Assembly: GCA_018105865.1 (NCBI GenBank)
Contig: CM030849.1
Location: 6,003,781-6,067,780, forward strand
DNA length: 64,000 nt
Reading direction: 5' to 3'
From: Metaphire vulgaris
Lineage: Eukaryota; Annelida; Clitellata; Crassiclitellata; Megascolecidae
A model generated the notes under the pieces. The model was not told where the DNA came from. It saw only the letters and a list, made by a program, of their open reading frames with translations, and ran no database searches. Both the position numbers and the translations under genes were made by a program. Of this stretch, positions 31,557-43,016 are shown piece after piece (positions within the stretch are counted from its first letter, which is position 1; each line of letters begins with the position of its first letter).

Positions 31557-32589
31557 CTTTAGACGAATGCTAAATTATCAATTAGTGATCCGTCTAGACA
31601 CTAATTCGAGACAGACTCCAATTAAAGAAAGTCGTAAACAGTACAATTGACATCAGTTCAATATCCGTATTCTACATCGCGGACATCACGTCAGGACCTG
31701 TGTTTACATGATTATGGTAGGTTCTATTGTCCAGAATTTGGATCGCCACCAATTAAATTTAGTTAATATGCAGGATCTTTAATTAAATATAAGTGATTGC
31801 CAAAAGTTCTCGTAGAGTTTGCGATTATGTAGTCCATTATAATGCTGAAGTTTGCTGTTTGAAATCTGTATCGCGTCAATTAACTACAGTATAATCACCG
31901 CTTGTATATAGGATTTGCTTAGACTATGAGGGGAATCAAGATAGCTTGTACTAGTTGAAGATACACGTTGATTTGTATGCAACTTGGATCTTAGGGTAAC
32001 TCCCTACATTAATACAAGCATTGATGCTAAACCGTATTCGAACCAGCGGCGTAGCATGGGGTGGGGACGTGGGGTGGTCCGCCCCGGAAAGCACAGTCAG
32101 AGACAGTATTTTTAGGGGAAAAAAAGAACCATTTTTTAAAATCCAAAATTTTATACCAAAATGAGTTTCTAACCCATTGAACACCACGGGCTGCTTTAGT
32201 GGTGTTCAGAGACCTGTCGGAGAGGCGTGATTGGGCAGTAATACGTAGTTTATGGGAGAATTAAAGCGTCTCATTGGTAGAGATTGGCACACAGTGAAGA
32301 TCAGAATTAATAGGGATATCAGTATTTTAATAGTAAATATACCATATATCGGAAATGCTAGCATACCAATTTTATGCCAAAGCATACATTTCGTCGGATA
32401 TTACCAAAATACGGACGACAAATATTTTAGGCTAAATATTTATGTTGTATTTTAAATTATAATTGATTTTAACGTTAAATATATTTTATATTTTATTTAT
32501 GCGCAGCCTGAAGATCTTTTCTAATTTTGCATTTTTTGATCAGTAATCTCAGTAATGAGACAGACAAGGCCTACATACATGGCAGTTCT
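31557..32589. other. No gene seen; one transposon end
   Basis: An end with AGCGGCGTAGCATGGGGTGG begins near 32,045 without a recognisable partner end, so it is a fragment of the GGCGTAGC hAT family. The rest is AT-rich and featureless. Confidence 0.45.
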
Positions 32590-32765
32590 CTCTCTCTCTT
32601 TCTCTCTATCTTTAACTCTCTCTTTTAGAGAGAGATAGAGACAGAGACAGAGACAGAGACGGAGACAGAGACAGAGACAGAGACAGAGACAGAGACAGAG
32701 ACAGAGACAAAGACAAAGACAAAGACAAAGACAGACAGAGACAGAGAGACAGAGAACAGAGTCAG

Positions 32766-32860
<95 letters not shown>
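32590..32860. repeat. Long GAGACA/GA simple-repeat tract
   Basis: CT-rich start, then GAGACAGA hexamer-type units (32,625-32,760), CACA, and over 80 bases of pure GA. Open frames here on the minus strand (Ser/Leu- or Cys/Leu/Val-repeat) are repeat artefacts. Confidence 0.9.
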
Positions 32861-34123
32861 CTGCCAATGCCGATGGCAAAAGCTAAATTTTGAAAGCGTT
32901 ATTAATAACTTTGCCGAAAGAAAAGCGCGGAAAGCTTTTGTAGTAAATTTTCAACCGATTTGATGCATTTCTGCAGTTCCTTCTATAGGTGAACGAACTC
33001 GCTGACCTGGCTCACAATTTTTGAGTGTCTAAGCTATACATGACTGCCAAAAAGAAAACGAATTTAAAAAATAAATGATCTCTGCCTCGAATTTAGAGAA
33101 GGCCCCAAATCTGTAAATTCTTGACTCAAACAAAAAAAGACCCAAGTTACAATAGCTACAGTGTACCTTCTCCGTTTCCATCTTCGTTATCACCTACATG
33201 TACAACACGGATAGAACCGTGGTTTTTACACAGCAGGGAGGTCGAATGCAATGTAGACAATGCAAAGCACTTAGAACAGCGGTGAACAACTCGGGGGTTG
33301 AGTAAATTAGCTTATCCAGCGTTACTGCAGCAAATAATTATTACAAGACAACGTTACGAACAACTATGATCAATTCATATGTTTCAACTAATATTCAAGC
33401 ATTTGAATGATCTCTTTAATCCTGCTTTTCGTATGAACCTTAAGGTTTTCAAAGGTCATCTAAGGTTACGTATCTTTCTGGAAAAAACGGGTTATTTAAG
33501 GTTTTTTATTATGTCAGCAAGGGTTACTAGGAACTTTGATTTTACCATTAGGCCCTGCGGATAAATCAGACGACACTTGTGTCACCGTGTCTGCCATTTT
33601 GACAAACAGGCGCCACTACTTGTCTGCATTTTAATTATGTTTGAGACAATTGCATAACAAACGCTCAATTTGCATTGAGGATATAGGCCTAATCATCGTT
33701 AATCACAATTTGAAGACATCAAATCAACGATGTAATATGCAATTACCTTCGTGTGCTCTGGATCCAATGACCAATTTGACATCCTGACTTTTTAACCATA
33801 CACGACAAACTGCCATCAACAAGGTTTACAAGGGTTGCTTTATTGTCTATGTGGTTTTAACGACTCCTACGGCCTACACTTGTGACTTCAATTAGATCCC
33901 TGTCAGATGAATAATTATTATTAATTATCCGACAAACAACGCACTCATCAACCGAGCATTCGGTGAATTGAAGCAGACGGAATTTTAATATATTAAATAA
34001 ACCACTAATTGAAACAAACGCTCAATTGCTGACTAAAAGGATTACATTGAGACTTCTGCTTAAAATCTGAACGACGCCATCTAATTAGACAATTATTCAA
34101 TTAATTATACAGTACCGTTCTGT
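32861..34123. other. No gene seen
   Basis: Mixed AT-rich sequence. The short open frame 33,379-33,564 (FKGHLRLRIFLEKTGY..) has no supporting splice or family evidence. Confidence 0.45.
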
Positions 34124-34556
34124 CAGAGATGTCCATGTGCTTGGTTAACCCATGGGTTGGGTTGGGTTGGATTGACCTGGATTGGGTCAGAATTTACCAT
34201 ATTTATGGTGGGTTGGGTCAGAAAATAAGTCATGGTTTAAGAAATTTCAATGTATTACGGCGGGTTAGGTTTGGTTGGGCAGTGTTTTATCCAGGCCTGT
34301 TAGAGGGGATCCCCCAAAGCGTCAACAACCCCCCTCCTACACACACAAAAAACATCAGCACTTACACAAATTTTGCATTAAACTGTGTATTTTCTCCTCC
34401 AGCCAAGTCAATCCCCTAAGGCCTCAATTTCCCCAAAGGCCTGGAGTCTGGATAAAACACTGGGGATGGGTCAAGTAACCTATTTGGCGGCCTGAGTTGG
34501 GCTGAAGATTTGCTTGGTTGGGTTGAGTTCTAAAAATGGACCCACGGTCACCTCTG
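34124..34556. mobile_element. GGGTTGGGTTGG-rich hAT-type element
   Basis: Ends CAGAGATGTCC and (inverted) CAGAGGTGACC. Perfect 8-bp duplication CGTTCTGT (34,116-34,123 and 34,557-34,564). Reverse-orientation relative of 20,713-21,299. It contains a second element at 34,280-34,462. Confidence 0.88.
34280..34462. mobile_element. Nested hAT-type element, CAGTGTTTTATCC ends
   Basis: Perfect 13-bp TIR CAGTGTTTTATCC. Flanks TGGTTGGG and GGGATGGG match at six of eight positions. Inserted inside 34,124-34,556, hence younger than it. Confidence 0.75.
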
Positions 34557-34564
34557 CGTTCTGT

Positions 34565-35335
34565 TGGTCTACAAGTAATTGCGGAAGGTTTAACTGTATC
34601 TACAAATTTGTCGGTTAATATCCCTCGATTTTTAAGATTTAGGCCTATGATTGTGTGCTTCTTTCAGAATATGCATTTTAGCAAATTGTCTGAGGATTTT
34701 ACTAATTAAGAAGACAAGCATCTATGATATCTGCCTCTTCACAACACCTAACAGGAACTATTCATACAATCGAATGCACAGGAATCTAAATATAAATAGT
34801 AGAACACCACACTCTCCAATGGGCACCAAGCCTTTAGCAGAATCATTGTGTGCTGATATCTTCATTAGATAGTTTAACTCTTCGACTCTCAAACTCCATT
34901 TAGATTCCAATTAACCCGCAGCTTCGAAATAATTGTCTAAAGTGCAATTCTATTGGCTTATATAATAATAGCCAGATATACAGTTTGAACGTGGAAAAAT
35001 CTGTAGTAGTTTGTCGTTGGAAGGAGTGGCTATAGCTGGCGAATACACTTGTCAAGTGAGAGCCCGTGGAAAGGGCATCCACGAGAATGGCTGGTCCACT
35101 CCATAGTCCATACTATTGCAGGGACAACAGATGCCGTAGCACTAGCTAAGGCGGTCAATGTGTGACGTATATGACGTGAAGCTGCAGCAGAAGTGGCTGG
35201 TGGTCTTCTAACACTGGATGCTGGAGACGAGGAAAAAGTGTGTCAAGGTCCACAATCACTATGCTATAACAGTTTAATTGCAGGCTCATTATGAAATAAT
35301 CTAAGCAGAGCTGTGAATGTTATATACAGTACACA
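34565..35335. other. No gene seen
   Basis: No exon, tandem repeat or transposon end recognised. Confidence 0.45.
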
Positions 35336-35495
35336 CATTGTTTATTCTAGACCTTCTCTGGGGGAATTCCCCCACCCAAGTTTGAAATCCCTTTCCAATT
35401 TTGACATTTTGGCAAGTAGTATGACCTCCCAATGTCTGTTCTCCACCAAAAATGTTAAACTTCCCCCAATGTCTAAGTTTCTAGAATAAACACTT
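35336..35495. mobile_element. Small hAT-type element, CAGTGTTTATTCTAG family
   Basis: Shares TGTTTATTCTAGA at both ends, inverted. Flanks AGTACACA (35,328-35,335) and AGTACAAA (35,496-35,503). Relative of 25,604-25,784. Confidence 0.75.
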
Positions 35496-35876
35496 AGTAC
35501 AAAGAATGTCCTTAGAATATGTAATGTGGCATTTGTATAGAGCCTCTTCTATTAAATTCTACTCAGATAATAATAATAGGATATCCACCAATACTATTAT
35601 GCAACGTTTAAAATAATATTATGTTCAAGAGGGATCTCATTTCCACATAATATTATTGATCAGACAAGAATTTCAGCATTTCAAATTTTCACCTCGCCCA
35701 CGCGATCAAGGCACGAATTGGAATGACGCAATGACGCAGACTTTGAGAGTTAATGCTTCAGCAGAAACTTTTAGATTTTCTTAGGGATTCTACATTTATG
35801 CCACAATTTTTTAAAGAAAAAACTACTCGTCGACCCATTTAATCCTGGCTCCCCTAAATATCTTCGTGGTGCCTGA

Positions 35877-36051
35877 CAGTGTTTAATCTAGACTCTGACC
35901 TCCGGGAGGGGGAACTGACAAAGCCGTGGGAGGGAGTCAGCTAGGGTGCTGCTGTTATTAGATGTAGTATGCCAAAATTTCCGGGGGGATTTGAAATTTC
36001 CGAGAGAGAAGGACAATTTTCCCCTCTGGAAACGGCCGAGATTAAACCCTG
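35877..36051. mobile_element. Small hAT-type element, CAGKGTTTAATC ends
   Basis: Ends CAGTGTTTAATC and (inverted) CAGGGTTTAATC. Flanks GTGCCTGA (35,869-35,876) and GTGCCTGG (36,052-36,059). Confidence 0.8.
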
Positions 36052-36137
36052 GTGCCTGGTAGGCTACTTTAGCTCGGAAGTTGAACTTTGCTTCTACCCA
36101 ATGTCTATCGAGAACGAAAATAACTCCGCCTTGGTAA

Positions 36138-36258
36138 CCTATAAATAGGCCCCTACCGTCGGTTCTCTCCGACAGAACGCATTTGCAGTCATCATCGTTC
36201 GGTGATTCTCCGCTGCAAGGCGACGTTGAGAAGACGAAAGAATTTATTCAGAGGAGTA
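36138..36258 (+). promoter_or_regulatory. Possible promoter and first-exon donor
   Basis: CCTATAAATAGGC (36,138-36,150) is a consensus TATA box in non-repeat sequence. About 110 bases downstream GAGTAAGA (36,254-36,261) could serve as a splice donor. Repeat unit 2 begins 45 bases later. No ATG frame of note lies between, so a non-coding first exon is possible; the next plus-strand coding exon I can see is at 41,221. Inference only. Confidence 0.3.
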
Positions 36259-36305
36259 AGAAACGCGTGTATCTACAAATGTAAATTCATCGCTATTATT
36301 TAATA

Positions 36306-37836
36306 CTAGGTGTTTACCCGTCAAAAATGACGGGGGAGATTGGCTGTTTTACCACCCAATTTTGTGCAAATGCAATAGGATTTTGCGCAATTAATTTCCC
36401 TAACTCGCCGCCTTTTCCTTCAACCGAGTTAACGCCCATTCGCATGAATTTTCTGAAACTTGATAGTCAACGTAAGTGTAATGATTTGGCAGTGTCGAAC
36501 GACATGCAGTGCTTGATTCTCTTGTTTGCTGTGCTGCTTTTTCACGCCGAGCAACAGCCTGCTCCTCATTCTCACTTGATTGTCGGAAAGCTCGTGAACG
36601 CTGGACTTTTTTGTTTTGCACGGACGCTTAGAAATAGGAATAAAAAAATCTAAACAATGGTGCAAACCTCATCTTCTTAGCTCTTATATAGCCTGAGATA
36701 TAGCAAATTCAAAAAAATTAGGAAACTTTCTCAGAATTCAAAACTCGCGAAATTCACAGATAACACTTATGTTCAAACATTGGGGTTATCGGGTTAGAAT
36801 TGATAGATCTTTGCCAAATGTCAACCGATTTTCAAACCTTTTGGTTTATTTTGTTCCTCTGACATCCCTTTACAACTTTGCCGCTGACCAAAGTGGGGTT
36901 ACCGCTGAAAATATTTTGCTAGGGGGCTTTAAAATATTTTGGGGGGAGATGGTGATATTTTAGGCGTAAAGTGGACTCTACTCCCAATTTTTTTTGTTTT
37001 GCACGGACGGTTAGAAAGAGGAATAAACAATCTAAACAATGGTGCAAACCTCATCTTTTTAGCTCCTATATAGCCTGAGATATAGCAAATTTAAAACGTT
37101 ACAGCAATCATTTCTGAAGAACGCTTTTCCAAAAAATAAATCCCCAGTACGGTGACGGCGTCTGAAACTTTAATCCCCACTTGAAGGGTTAAATTTTAAA
37201 AAATAGGTATTAAGGCTAGGAAGGAATAAATACGTATAATAACGGGGGCAGGGCATTTGGAGAGGGAAGGGAGGATTGGGAGGAGGAAAGTGGGTTGTAC
37301 GGGTTTTCGGAGCAGCGTTGTGTAGGTTTGGGAACGGGGTTTGTGGCCTAAGTTTTGGAACGGGGTTTGGGGCCGGTGGGGTAGGGCGAGCGGTGATGGG
37401 TTGGAGCCGGGGCAATTGGGAAAGGGATGGTGAGAGGAAATGGAGGGTTGAGAGAGGGATGGTGAGAGGGAATGGGAACGGGGGTTTGGGGCCTGGGGGT
37501 AGGCGGGGCGGGTATGGGTTGAGGCCTGGGGCGATTGGGAGAGGGATGGGGAGAGGGAAGGGGGATTGGGAGAGGGATTGGGAGAGGAGCGGGAAGGGGG
37601 ACGGAGATTTGGGTCCGAGGCGGGAATGGGTTGGGCCTGGGCGATTGGGAAGAGGAATGGAGTGAAGGAAGGGGGACGGGGGTTTAAGCTGCAATTAAGA
37701 CGCTTCGTTAAACGCTCCGTTGATAAAACAGTTTTGATTAAACAATATTTGGTTGTCAATGACAACAGCGTCTTGCAATATATGCCGTGTTGCCGTCGGA
37801 CGGACCGTCCGCCGGACATCGAGAATTATATATATA
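36306..37836 (+). mobile_element. Minisatellite-bearing repeat unit, copy 2
   Basis: Starts CTAGGTGTTTACCCGTC with one leader copy and ends ...GAGAATTATATATATA directly at the start of copy 3. The G-rich minisatellite is at about 37,240-37,690. It keeps a 70-codon frame (MNFLKLDSQRKC..) also open in copies 1 and 4 but stopped early in copies 3 and 5. The 3' hairpin GGACGGACCGTCC is clearest here (37,798-37,810). Confidence 0.75.
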
Positions 37837-38882
37837 CTAGGTGTTTACCCGTCAAAAATGACGGGGGATATTGGCTGTTCTACCACCCGATTTTGCGCAA
37901 ATGCAATAGCATTTTATGACGGGGGAGATTGGCTGTTTTACCACCCGATTTTGCGCAAATGCAATAGCATTTTATGACGGGGGCAATTGGCTGTTTTACC
38001 ACCCGATTTTGCGCAAATGCAATAGCATTTTGCGCAATTAATTGTCCTTAACTCGCCGCCTTTTCCTTCAACCGAGTTAACGCCCATTCACATGAATTTT
38101 CTGAAACTTGATAGTCAACGTTAGTGTAATGATTTGGCAGTGTCGAACGACATGCAGTGCTTGATTCTCTTGTTTGCTGTGCTGATTTTTCACGCCGAGC
38201 AACAGCCTGCTCCTCATTCTCACTTGATTGTCGCAAACCTCGTGAACGCTGGACTTTTTTTGTTTTGCACAGAGGGTTAGAAAGAGGAATAAAATAGCTA
38301 AACAATGGTGCAAACCTCATCTTCTTAGCTCTTATATAGCCCGAGATGTAGCAAATTCAAAAAAAATTGGAAACTTTCTCAGAATTCAAAACTTTCGCGA
38401 AATTCGCCGATAATACTTATGTTCAAACATTGGGGTCATCAGGTTAGAATTGATAGATATTTGCCAAATGTCAACCGATTTTCAAACTTTTTGGTTTATT
38501 TTGTTCCTCTGACATCCCTTTAGAACTTTGCCGCTGACCAAAGTGGGGTTACCGCTTAAAATATTTTGCTAGGGGGCTTTAAACATTTTTTGGGGGGAGA
38601 GGGTGATATTTAAGGCCGTAAAGTGGACTCTACCCCCAATTTTTTTGTTTTGCACGGACGGTTAGAAAGAGGAATAAACAATCTAAACAATGGTGCAAAC
38701 CACATCTTTTTAGCTCCTATATAGCCTGAGATATAGCAAATTTAAAACGTTACAGCAATCATTTCTGAGAACGCTTTTCCAAAAATTAAATCTCCAGTAC
38801 GGTGACAGCGTCTGAAAATTTAATCCCCACTTGAGGGGTTAAATATAAAAAATAGGTATTGAGGCTAGGAATGAATAAATAA

Positions 38883-38919
<37 letters not shown>

Positions 38920-40013
38920 GGGGGCAGGGCATTGGGAGAGGGAAGGGAGGTTTGGGAGGAGAAAGGTGGGTTGTACGGGTTTCGGGAGCAGCGTTGTGTA
39001 GGTTTGGAAACGGGGTTTGGGGCCGGTGGGGTAGGGCGGAGCGCTGATGGGTTGGGGCCTGGGCGATTGGGAGAGGGATGGGTAGTTGGAAGGGGATAGG
39101 GAGAGGGAAGGGGAACGGGGGTTTAGGGCCGGGGCGGGAATGGGTTGGGGCTGGAATGGGTTGGGCCTGAGGCGATTGGGAGAGGGATGGGGAGAGGGAA
39201 AAGGGATGGGGAGAGGAAGGGGAACGGGGGTTTGGGGCCGGGGTCGGAATGTGTTGGGGCCGGGGTGATTGGGAGAGGGATGAGGAGAGGGAAAAGAGAT
39301 GGGAGAGGAAAGGGGAACGGGGGTTTGGGGCCTGGGCCGGAATGGGTTGGGGCCGGGGCGATTGGGAGAGGGATGGGGAGAGGGAAAAGGGTTGGGGAGA
39401 CGGAAGGGGAACGGGGTTTTGGGGGACAATTGGAAGAGGGATGGGGAGAGGGAAAAGGGTTGAGGAGACGGAAGGAACGGGGTTTGGGGCCGGGGTCGGA
39501 ATGTGTTGGGGGCCGGGGTGATTGGGAGAGGGATGAGGAGAGGGAAAAGAGATGGGAGAGGAAAGGGGAACGGGGTTTGGGGCCTGGGCCGGAATGGGTT
39601 GGGGCCAGGGCGATTGGGAGAGGGATGGGGAGAGGGAAAAGGGTTGGGAGACGGAAGGAACGGGGGTTTGGGGGACAATTGGAAGAGGGATGGGGAGAGG
39701 AAAAGGGTTGAGGAGACGGAAGGGGAACGGGGGTTTGGGGGGCGATTGGGAGGGGGATGGGGAGAGGGGAAGGAGATGGGGATAGGGAAGGGAAAAGGGG
39801 TTTGGAGCCGGGGCGGGAATGGGTTGGGCCTGGGCGATTAGGAGAGGGATGGGGTGAGGGAAGGGGTACGGGGGTTTAAGCTGCAATTAAGACGCTTCGT
39901 TAAACGCTCCGGTTTGATTAAACAATATTTGGTTGTCAATGACAACAGCGTCTTGCAATACCCGCCGTGTTGCGGACGGACAGACGCGACAGACGGACAT
40001 CGAGAATTATATA
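37837..40013 (+). mobile_element. Minisatellite-bearing repeat unit, copy 3
   Basis: Abuts copy 2 head to tail. The leader is present three times (37,857, 37,915 and 37,975). The minisatellite is the longest of the five (about 38,925-39,880). Its tail lacks part of the 3' hairpin and ends GAGAATTATATAATAAG. The MNFLKLDS frame is closed by TAG after ten codons. Confidence 0.75.
38925..39885. repeat. G-rich minisatellite with higher-order repeat
   Basis: Built from GGGAGAGGGATGGGGAGAGG, CGGGAATGGGTTGGGGCC and GGGGAACGGGGTTTGGGG blocks arranged in a period of roughly 110-130 bases. The plus strand is almost devoid of C runs and has dense GGG/GGGG tracts, so quadruplex formation is plausible. 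Similar shorter arrays occur at about 11,555-12,230, 37,240-37,690, 43,930-44,515 and 45,715-46,400. Confidence 0.85.
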
Positions 40014-40125
40014 ATAAGATAGACAACATTCATTCTGAAAGCAAGTCTATAATATAGCCTACCCTGCTCTTCAAAAACCGGCTGAACAATTAGTTAATGT
40101 CTAAATCCTTAATAACTAATAGGTG

Positions 40126-40179
<54 letters not shown>

Positions 40180-40181
<2 letters not shown>

Positions 40182-41160
40182 ACGGTTCGGGCTCCAAGCA
40201 CACCTCTACGCTGACGACACGCAAGTTTATGGAAGCAGCCCTCCTGCAGCAGTTCATCTGCTCCAGCAGCGTGTCACTAGGTGCCTGGTCGAGGTGACCA
40301 GGTGGTTGAAGTCACATCAGCTGCAACTCAATGCTTCTAAGACTGAAATATTATGGATCACCTCTGAGCGTCAGAAACACTTGACACCGACGACCTGTAT
40401 CAGCATCGATGGACTTGAGGTGCAACCAGTGTTGTCTGTCCGGAATCTCGGGATCCACATCGATAGCACATTATCGATGAGGACCCATGTCTCGAAGACA
40501 ATTGCCAGCTGTTTCAACGCACTCCGGCTGATCAGAAGTGTACGAAGATCAGTGTCAGTCACCGCCCTCAAGTCACTGGTTTCATCATTGGTGATGACCA
40601 AACTAGATTACGGGAACGCGACACTCGCCGGATCACCGAAACACCTGCTGGACCGTCTCCAGGTCGTATTGAACGCAGCGGCGCGGTTGATCTTCCAGGT
40701 CCCTTATCGTGAACATGTAACACCGCTTCTACGAGACTTACACTGGCCATCAATGCCAGAGCGGATCCAGATTAAGTTGGCAACGCTGGCTTATCGCTGC
40801 CTGAACGGTATTGGCCCAGAGTACCTGACGACGGAATTAGTACGAGTCGCAGATCAGGCAGGTCGGCGTCGCCTGAGATCTGCTGGAACCGCTTCTCTGG
40901 TTGTTCCTTTGATGCGCCTTCGTACTGTAGGCGATCGTGCCTTTCCCGTGACTGCTGCAAGGGCATGGAACCGCCTGCCTTCTTCAGTTCAACTCTCCCT
41001 AACGCCAGACACCTTCAAGAAGAATCTTAAAACTTGGCTATTTCGCACGAGCTATTGTAATTTATAATTTGTAATGTGTCCACGCAGTCACTGTATTAGT
41101 TGCCACATAAATCTCTACGTTGTATAATAATAATAATATAATAATACAGTATAATGTATA
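40180..41160 (+). mobile_element. 5'-truncated non-LTR retrotransposon (RT palm to C-terminus)
   Basis: An almost uninterrupted frame from 40,180 to 41,067 begins at the RT catalytic block LYADDTQVYG. It continues LNASKTEILWI, NLGIHIDSTLSM, LVMTKLDYGNATLAG, YREHVTPLLRDLHWP and AARAWNRLPSSVQLSLTP to a stop. Order and content match CR1/L2/Jockey-type pol. A TAATAA-type tail follows. An AT microsatellite (40,131-40,179) precedes the truncation point. The long intact frame suggests a relatively young copy. Confidence 0.85.
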
Positions 41161-41220
41161 ATATATTTTCCAATGTAGATCACGGGTAGATCACGGGTGA
41201 TCATTGGTGGCAATTCCAGA

Positions 41221-41787
41221 ATGAAGGTGATACTTTATCTCGCTATCGTTGCTGTCATAGCAACCGTTGCTATGGGACATGTAACAGGCCCTCTGTTAAT
41301 TGGAACTTGCTTGTGCCTCAATGGCAACGGTGTCAATGTTCGTAGGACAGGTAAGACTGCTTCTGTTCTGTTTTGTGCATTAGCATTTTCTCGACTTTTT
41401 GAAAAAACGAATAAAATCTACGCAATCCCAAGGATAACTCCATTATTAACAATCGTTCGCCTTAAAAGTTAACATAGGGCCTATGGATAATCTATGGGCA
41501 TCAGAATGGCGCCAGAAAAATCATAATATTACTTGTAGCACTTGAAGTAGCCGTTCATAACATCGCCGACGACCGAAAAGAGTCCCAGGCTACACTTTTC
41601 TCTGTTAATTTAGAAGTCAGAGTCTGCACCATTGAATTTGTATATGATTTGGCGGTTTTTCTAGTGTTATCTGACTAACACAAAATCAACAATCAGACAA
41701 TTGTTTGTTCTGACACTTAATGCCATCCCTAAAATAAATTATTTGAATATTGATTCATCCACAGGGCGAGACGACGCTTGGGAGTAG
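41221..41787 (+). CDS. Short secreted-peptide reading frame (two exons, 50 aa; possibly a broken gene)
   Basis: ATG at 41,221 opens a classic signal peptide (MKVILYLAIVAVIATVAMGH). It is followed by VTGPLLIGTCLCLNGNGVNV-RRT up to a good donor G|GTAAGAC (exon end 41,350, phase 1). The first usable acceptor, ATTCATCCACAG (exon start 41,765), continues in phase for GRDDAWE and then a stop. The motif CLCLNGNGVNVR resembles the first strand of secreted SH3b-like domains (GxxLNVRSG); the C-x-C pair also recalls CXC chemokines, but the other two cysteines are absent. A SINE-like repeat starts about 25 bases after the stop, so the original downstream exons may have been lost. Identity is uncertain. 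Confidence 0.45.
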
Positions 41788-41811
41788 CTCGGTTAAGTAA
41801 GCAAACAAGTA

Positions 41812-41999
41812 AGTAAAATTTCGTGAATTTATAAAGCGCTTTGGATAGTAGAGAGTAGTATAAACGTACAGTAGTTACGTATTCTTAGGCGCCTAGCCAT
41901 TCTTAAAATAGCTATGGGAAAGGTGAATGATCAGCCACCCAATGGTCAATATATTGTACTGTATCCGAAAGGCAGTGAGGCGGTTATCGGCGGAACCGC
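41812..41999 (+). repeat. Dispersed repeat, relative of 4,390-4,565
   Basis: Starts near the end of the 41,221 reading frame with GAATTTATAAAGCGCTTTGG. It then shares AGCTATGGGAAAGGTGAATG with 4,390-4,565. Its right half is interrupted by the hAT element at 42,010 and resumes at 42,545. Confidence 0.6.
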
Positions 42000-42009
42000 T
42001 GCATGCCTG

Positions 42010-42536
42010 CAGTGGCGTAGCTAGGCAAAGTGCCGCCTGGGGCGAAAATAAAAAGTTCCGCCTTTTCGCGGCGGAAAATTTTCAAAATTTCCTGGTAAAA
42101 ACCTTACCAGTCAAGTCTTTAAAAAAGTCTGACAAGCAAACAACGTTATCAAGTCTCTAAAAATGTCTGACAAGCAAAAAACACCCCCTACTATTATTAT
42201 TATTATTCGACTATTTATGAAGCGCCGTAACATGGCCATCGGCCAAAACCAAAAGCGCTGTACAATCAACACACAGCTAATAACTGTACGATCTGGTGAA
42301 CAAGTACGTTTTTAGTTCTTTGGCGAACGTTTCATGAGAAATAGTCCCGGCCAGCGAATCGGGGAGCGCATTCCACAGAAGTGGGTTGCCGTGAGTCATG
42401 GAGCGCTCACCAAACTTCCTAATAATCTAATAATAGTCTAATAATTATAAAAAATTAGGAAATTTCGAAAATGCCGCCCTAGGGCAACTGCCGCCGGTGG
42501 GCGCTTTTGTCCCTCTGCCCCCACGCTACGCCACTG
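42010..42536. mobile_element. hAT-type element (CAGTGGCGTAGC ends) with nested retrotransposon
   Basis: Perfect terminal CAGTGGCGTAGC on both ends. Flanks CATGCCTG (42,002-42,009) and CGTGCCTG (42,537-42,544). The central 237 bases (about 42,186-42,422) are a retrotransposon 3' end in reverse orientation. Confidence 0.88.
42186..42422 (-). mobile_element. Retrotransposon 3' end, nearly identical to 54,365-54,600
   Basis: The reverse complement matches the 3' end of the fibrinogen-intron retrotransposon, including the pol C-terminus ([14 protein letters not shown]), TGTACAGCGCTTTTGGTTTT and the AATAAT tail. I count only a handful of differences over about 235 bases. It is 5' truncated and inserted in the hAT element, so it is younger than that element. 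Confidence 0.85.
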
Positions 42537-42820
42537 CGTGCCTGAAAGCTTCGGAGTCACGACGAGGTCGTGCCAGAGGGATAACCTCGATGATCCGCAA
42601 ACACCCGATCACGTGGAAGTCTTCCAGCTGTGTCACGTCTTCAGAAAGTAAGGCCCAGCACGAGGGCAAGTTACGTGGAGATCTTGAGATAGTTATTTAT
42701 CCTTCCAGATTCTGCTCATTGGGTACTTGACTGATGATGCTAGGCGTATGCGACTCTTCACGTCCTCATTGCAGCGTCCATCTGATGGCTGGCTGTTCCC
42801 AAGATTTATGTCCTCATTGC

Positions 42821-43016
42821 CAGTGGCGTAACGTGGGGAGGCACTTTGTTGACAGCCCCCCGGGCGGGGGGGGCCGAAGAGGGGTCTAAGCTAAGGTTAG
42901 GTTAGGGTTAACCCTAATTTAACCCTAGAAATGATGTGTTGACGACCTTTTTTTTGTTCGTCAGGATGAAAAAGGAGAGGGTTAGGGCTAGGGTTAGGGT
43001 TAGGGTTAGGGTTAGG
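42821..43016. mobile_element. Truncated hAT-type element joined to telomere-like repeats
   Basis: Left end CAGTGGCGTAACGTGGGG with GGGTTAACCCTAA inside, as in 10,970-11,219. The right end is missing. At about 42,980 it passes into five to six TTAGGG-type units (42,979-43,016) that run directly into repeat unit 4. Confidence 0.75.

Noticed and set aside
32521..32879. Cys/Leu- and Ser/Val-repeat frames
   Set aside because: Products of the GA/GACA simple repeat.
38786..39886. Proline-rich 366-residue frame (minus) and overlapping Gly/Arg-rich frames (plus)
   Set aside because: They lie entirely in the G-rich minisatellite, are open in two or more frames at once, start at TTG rather than ATG, and vary freely in length between units. 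Lack of stops follows from base composition.
41221..41350. CXC chemokine identity for the secreted peptide
   Set aside because: Only the C-x-C pair and signal peptide fit. The two later cysteines and the chemokine helix are not found, and the reading frame stops soon after the next acceptor.
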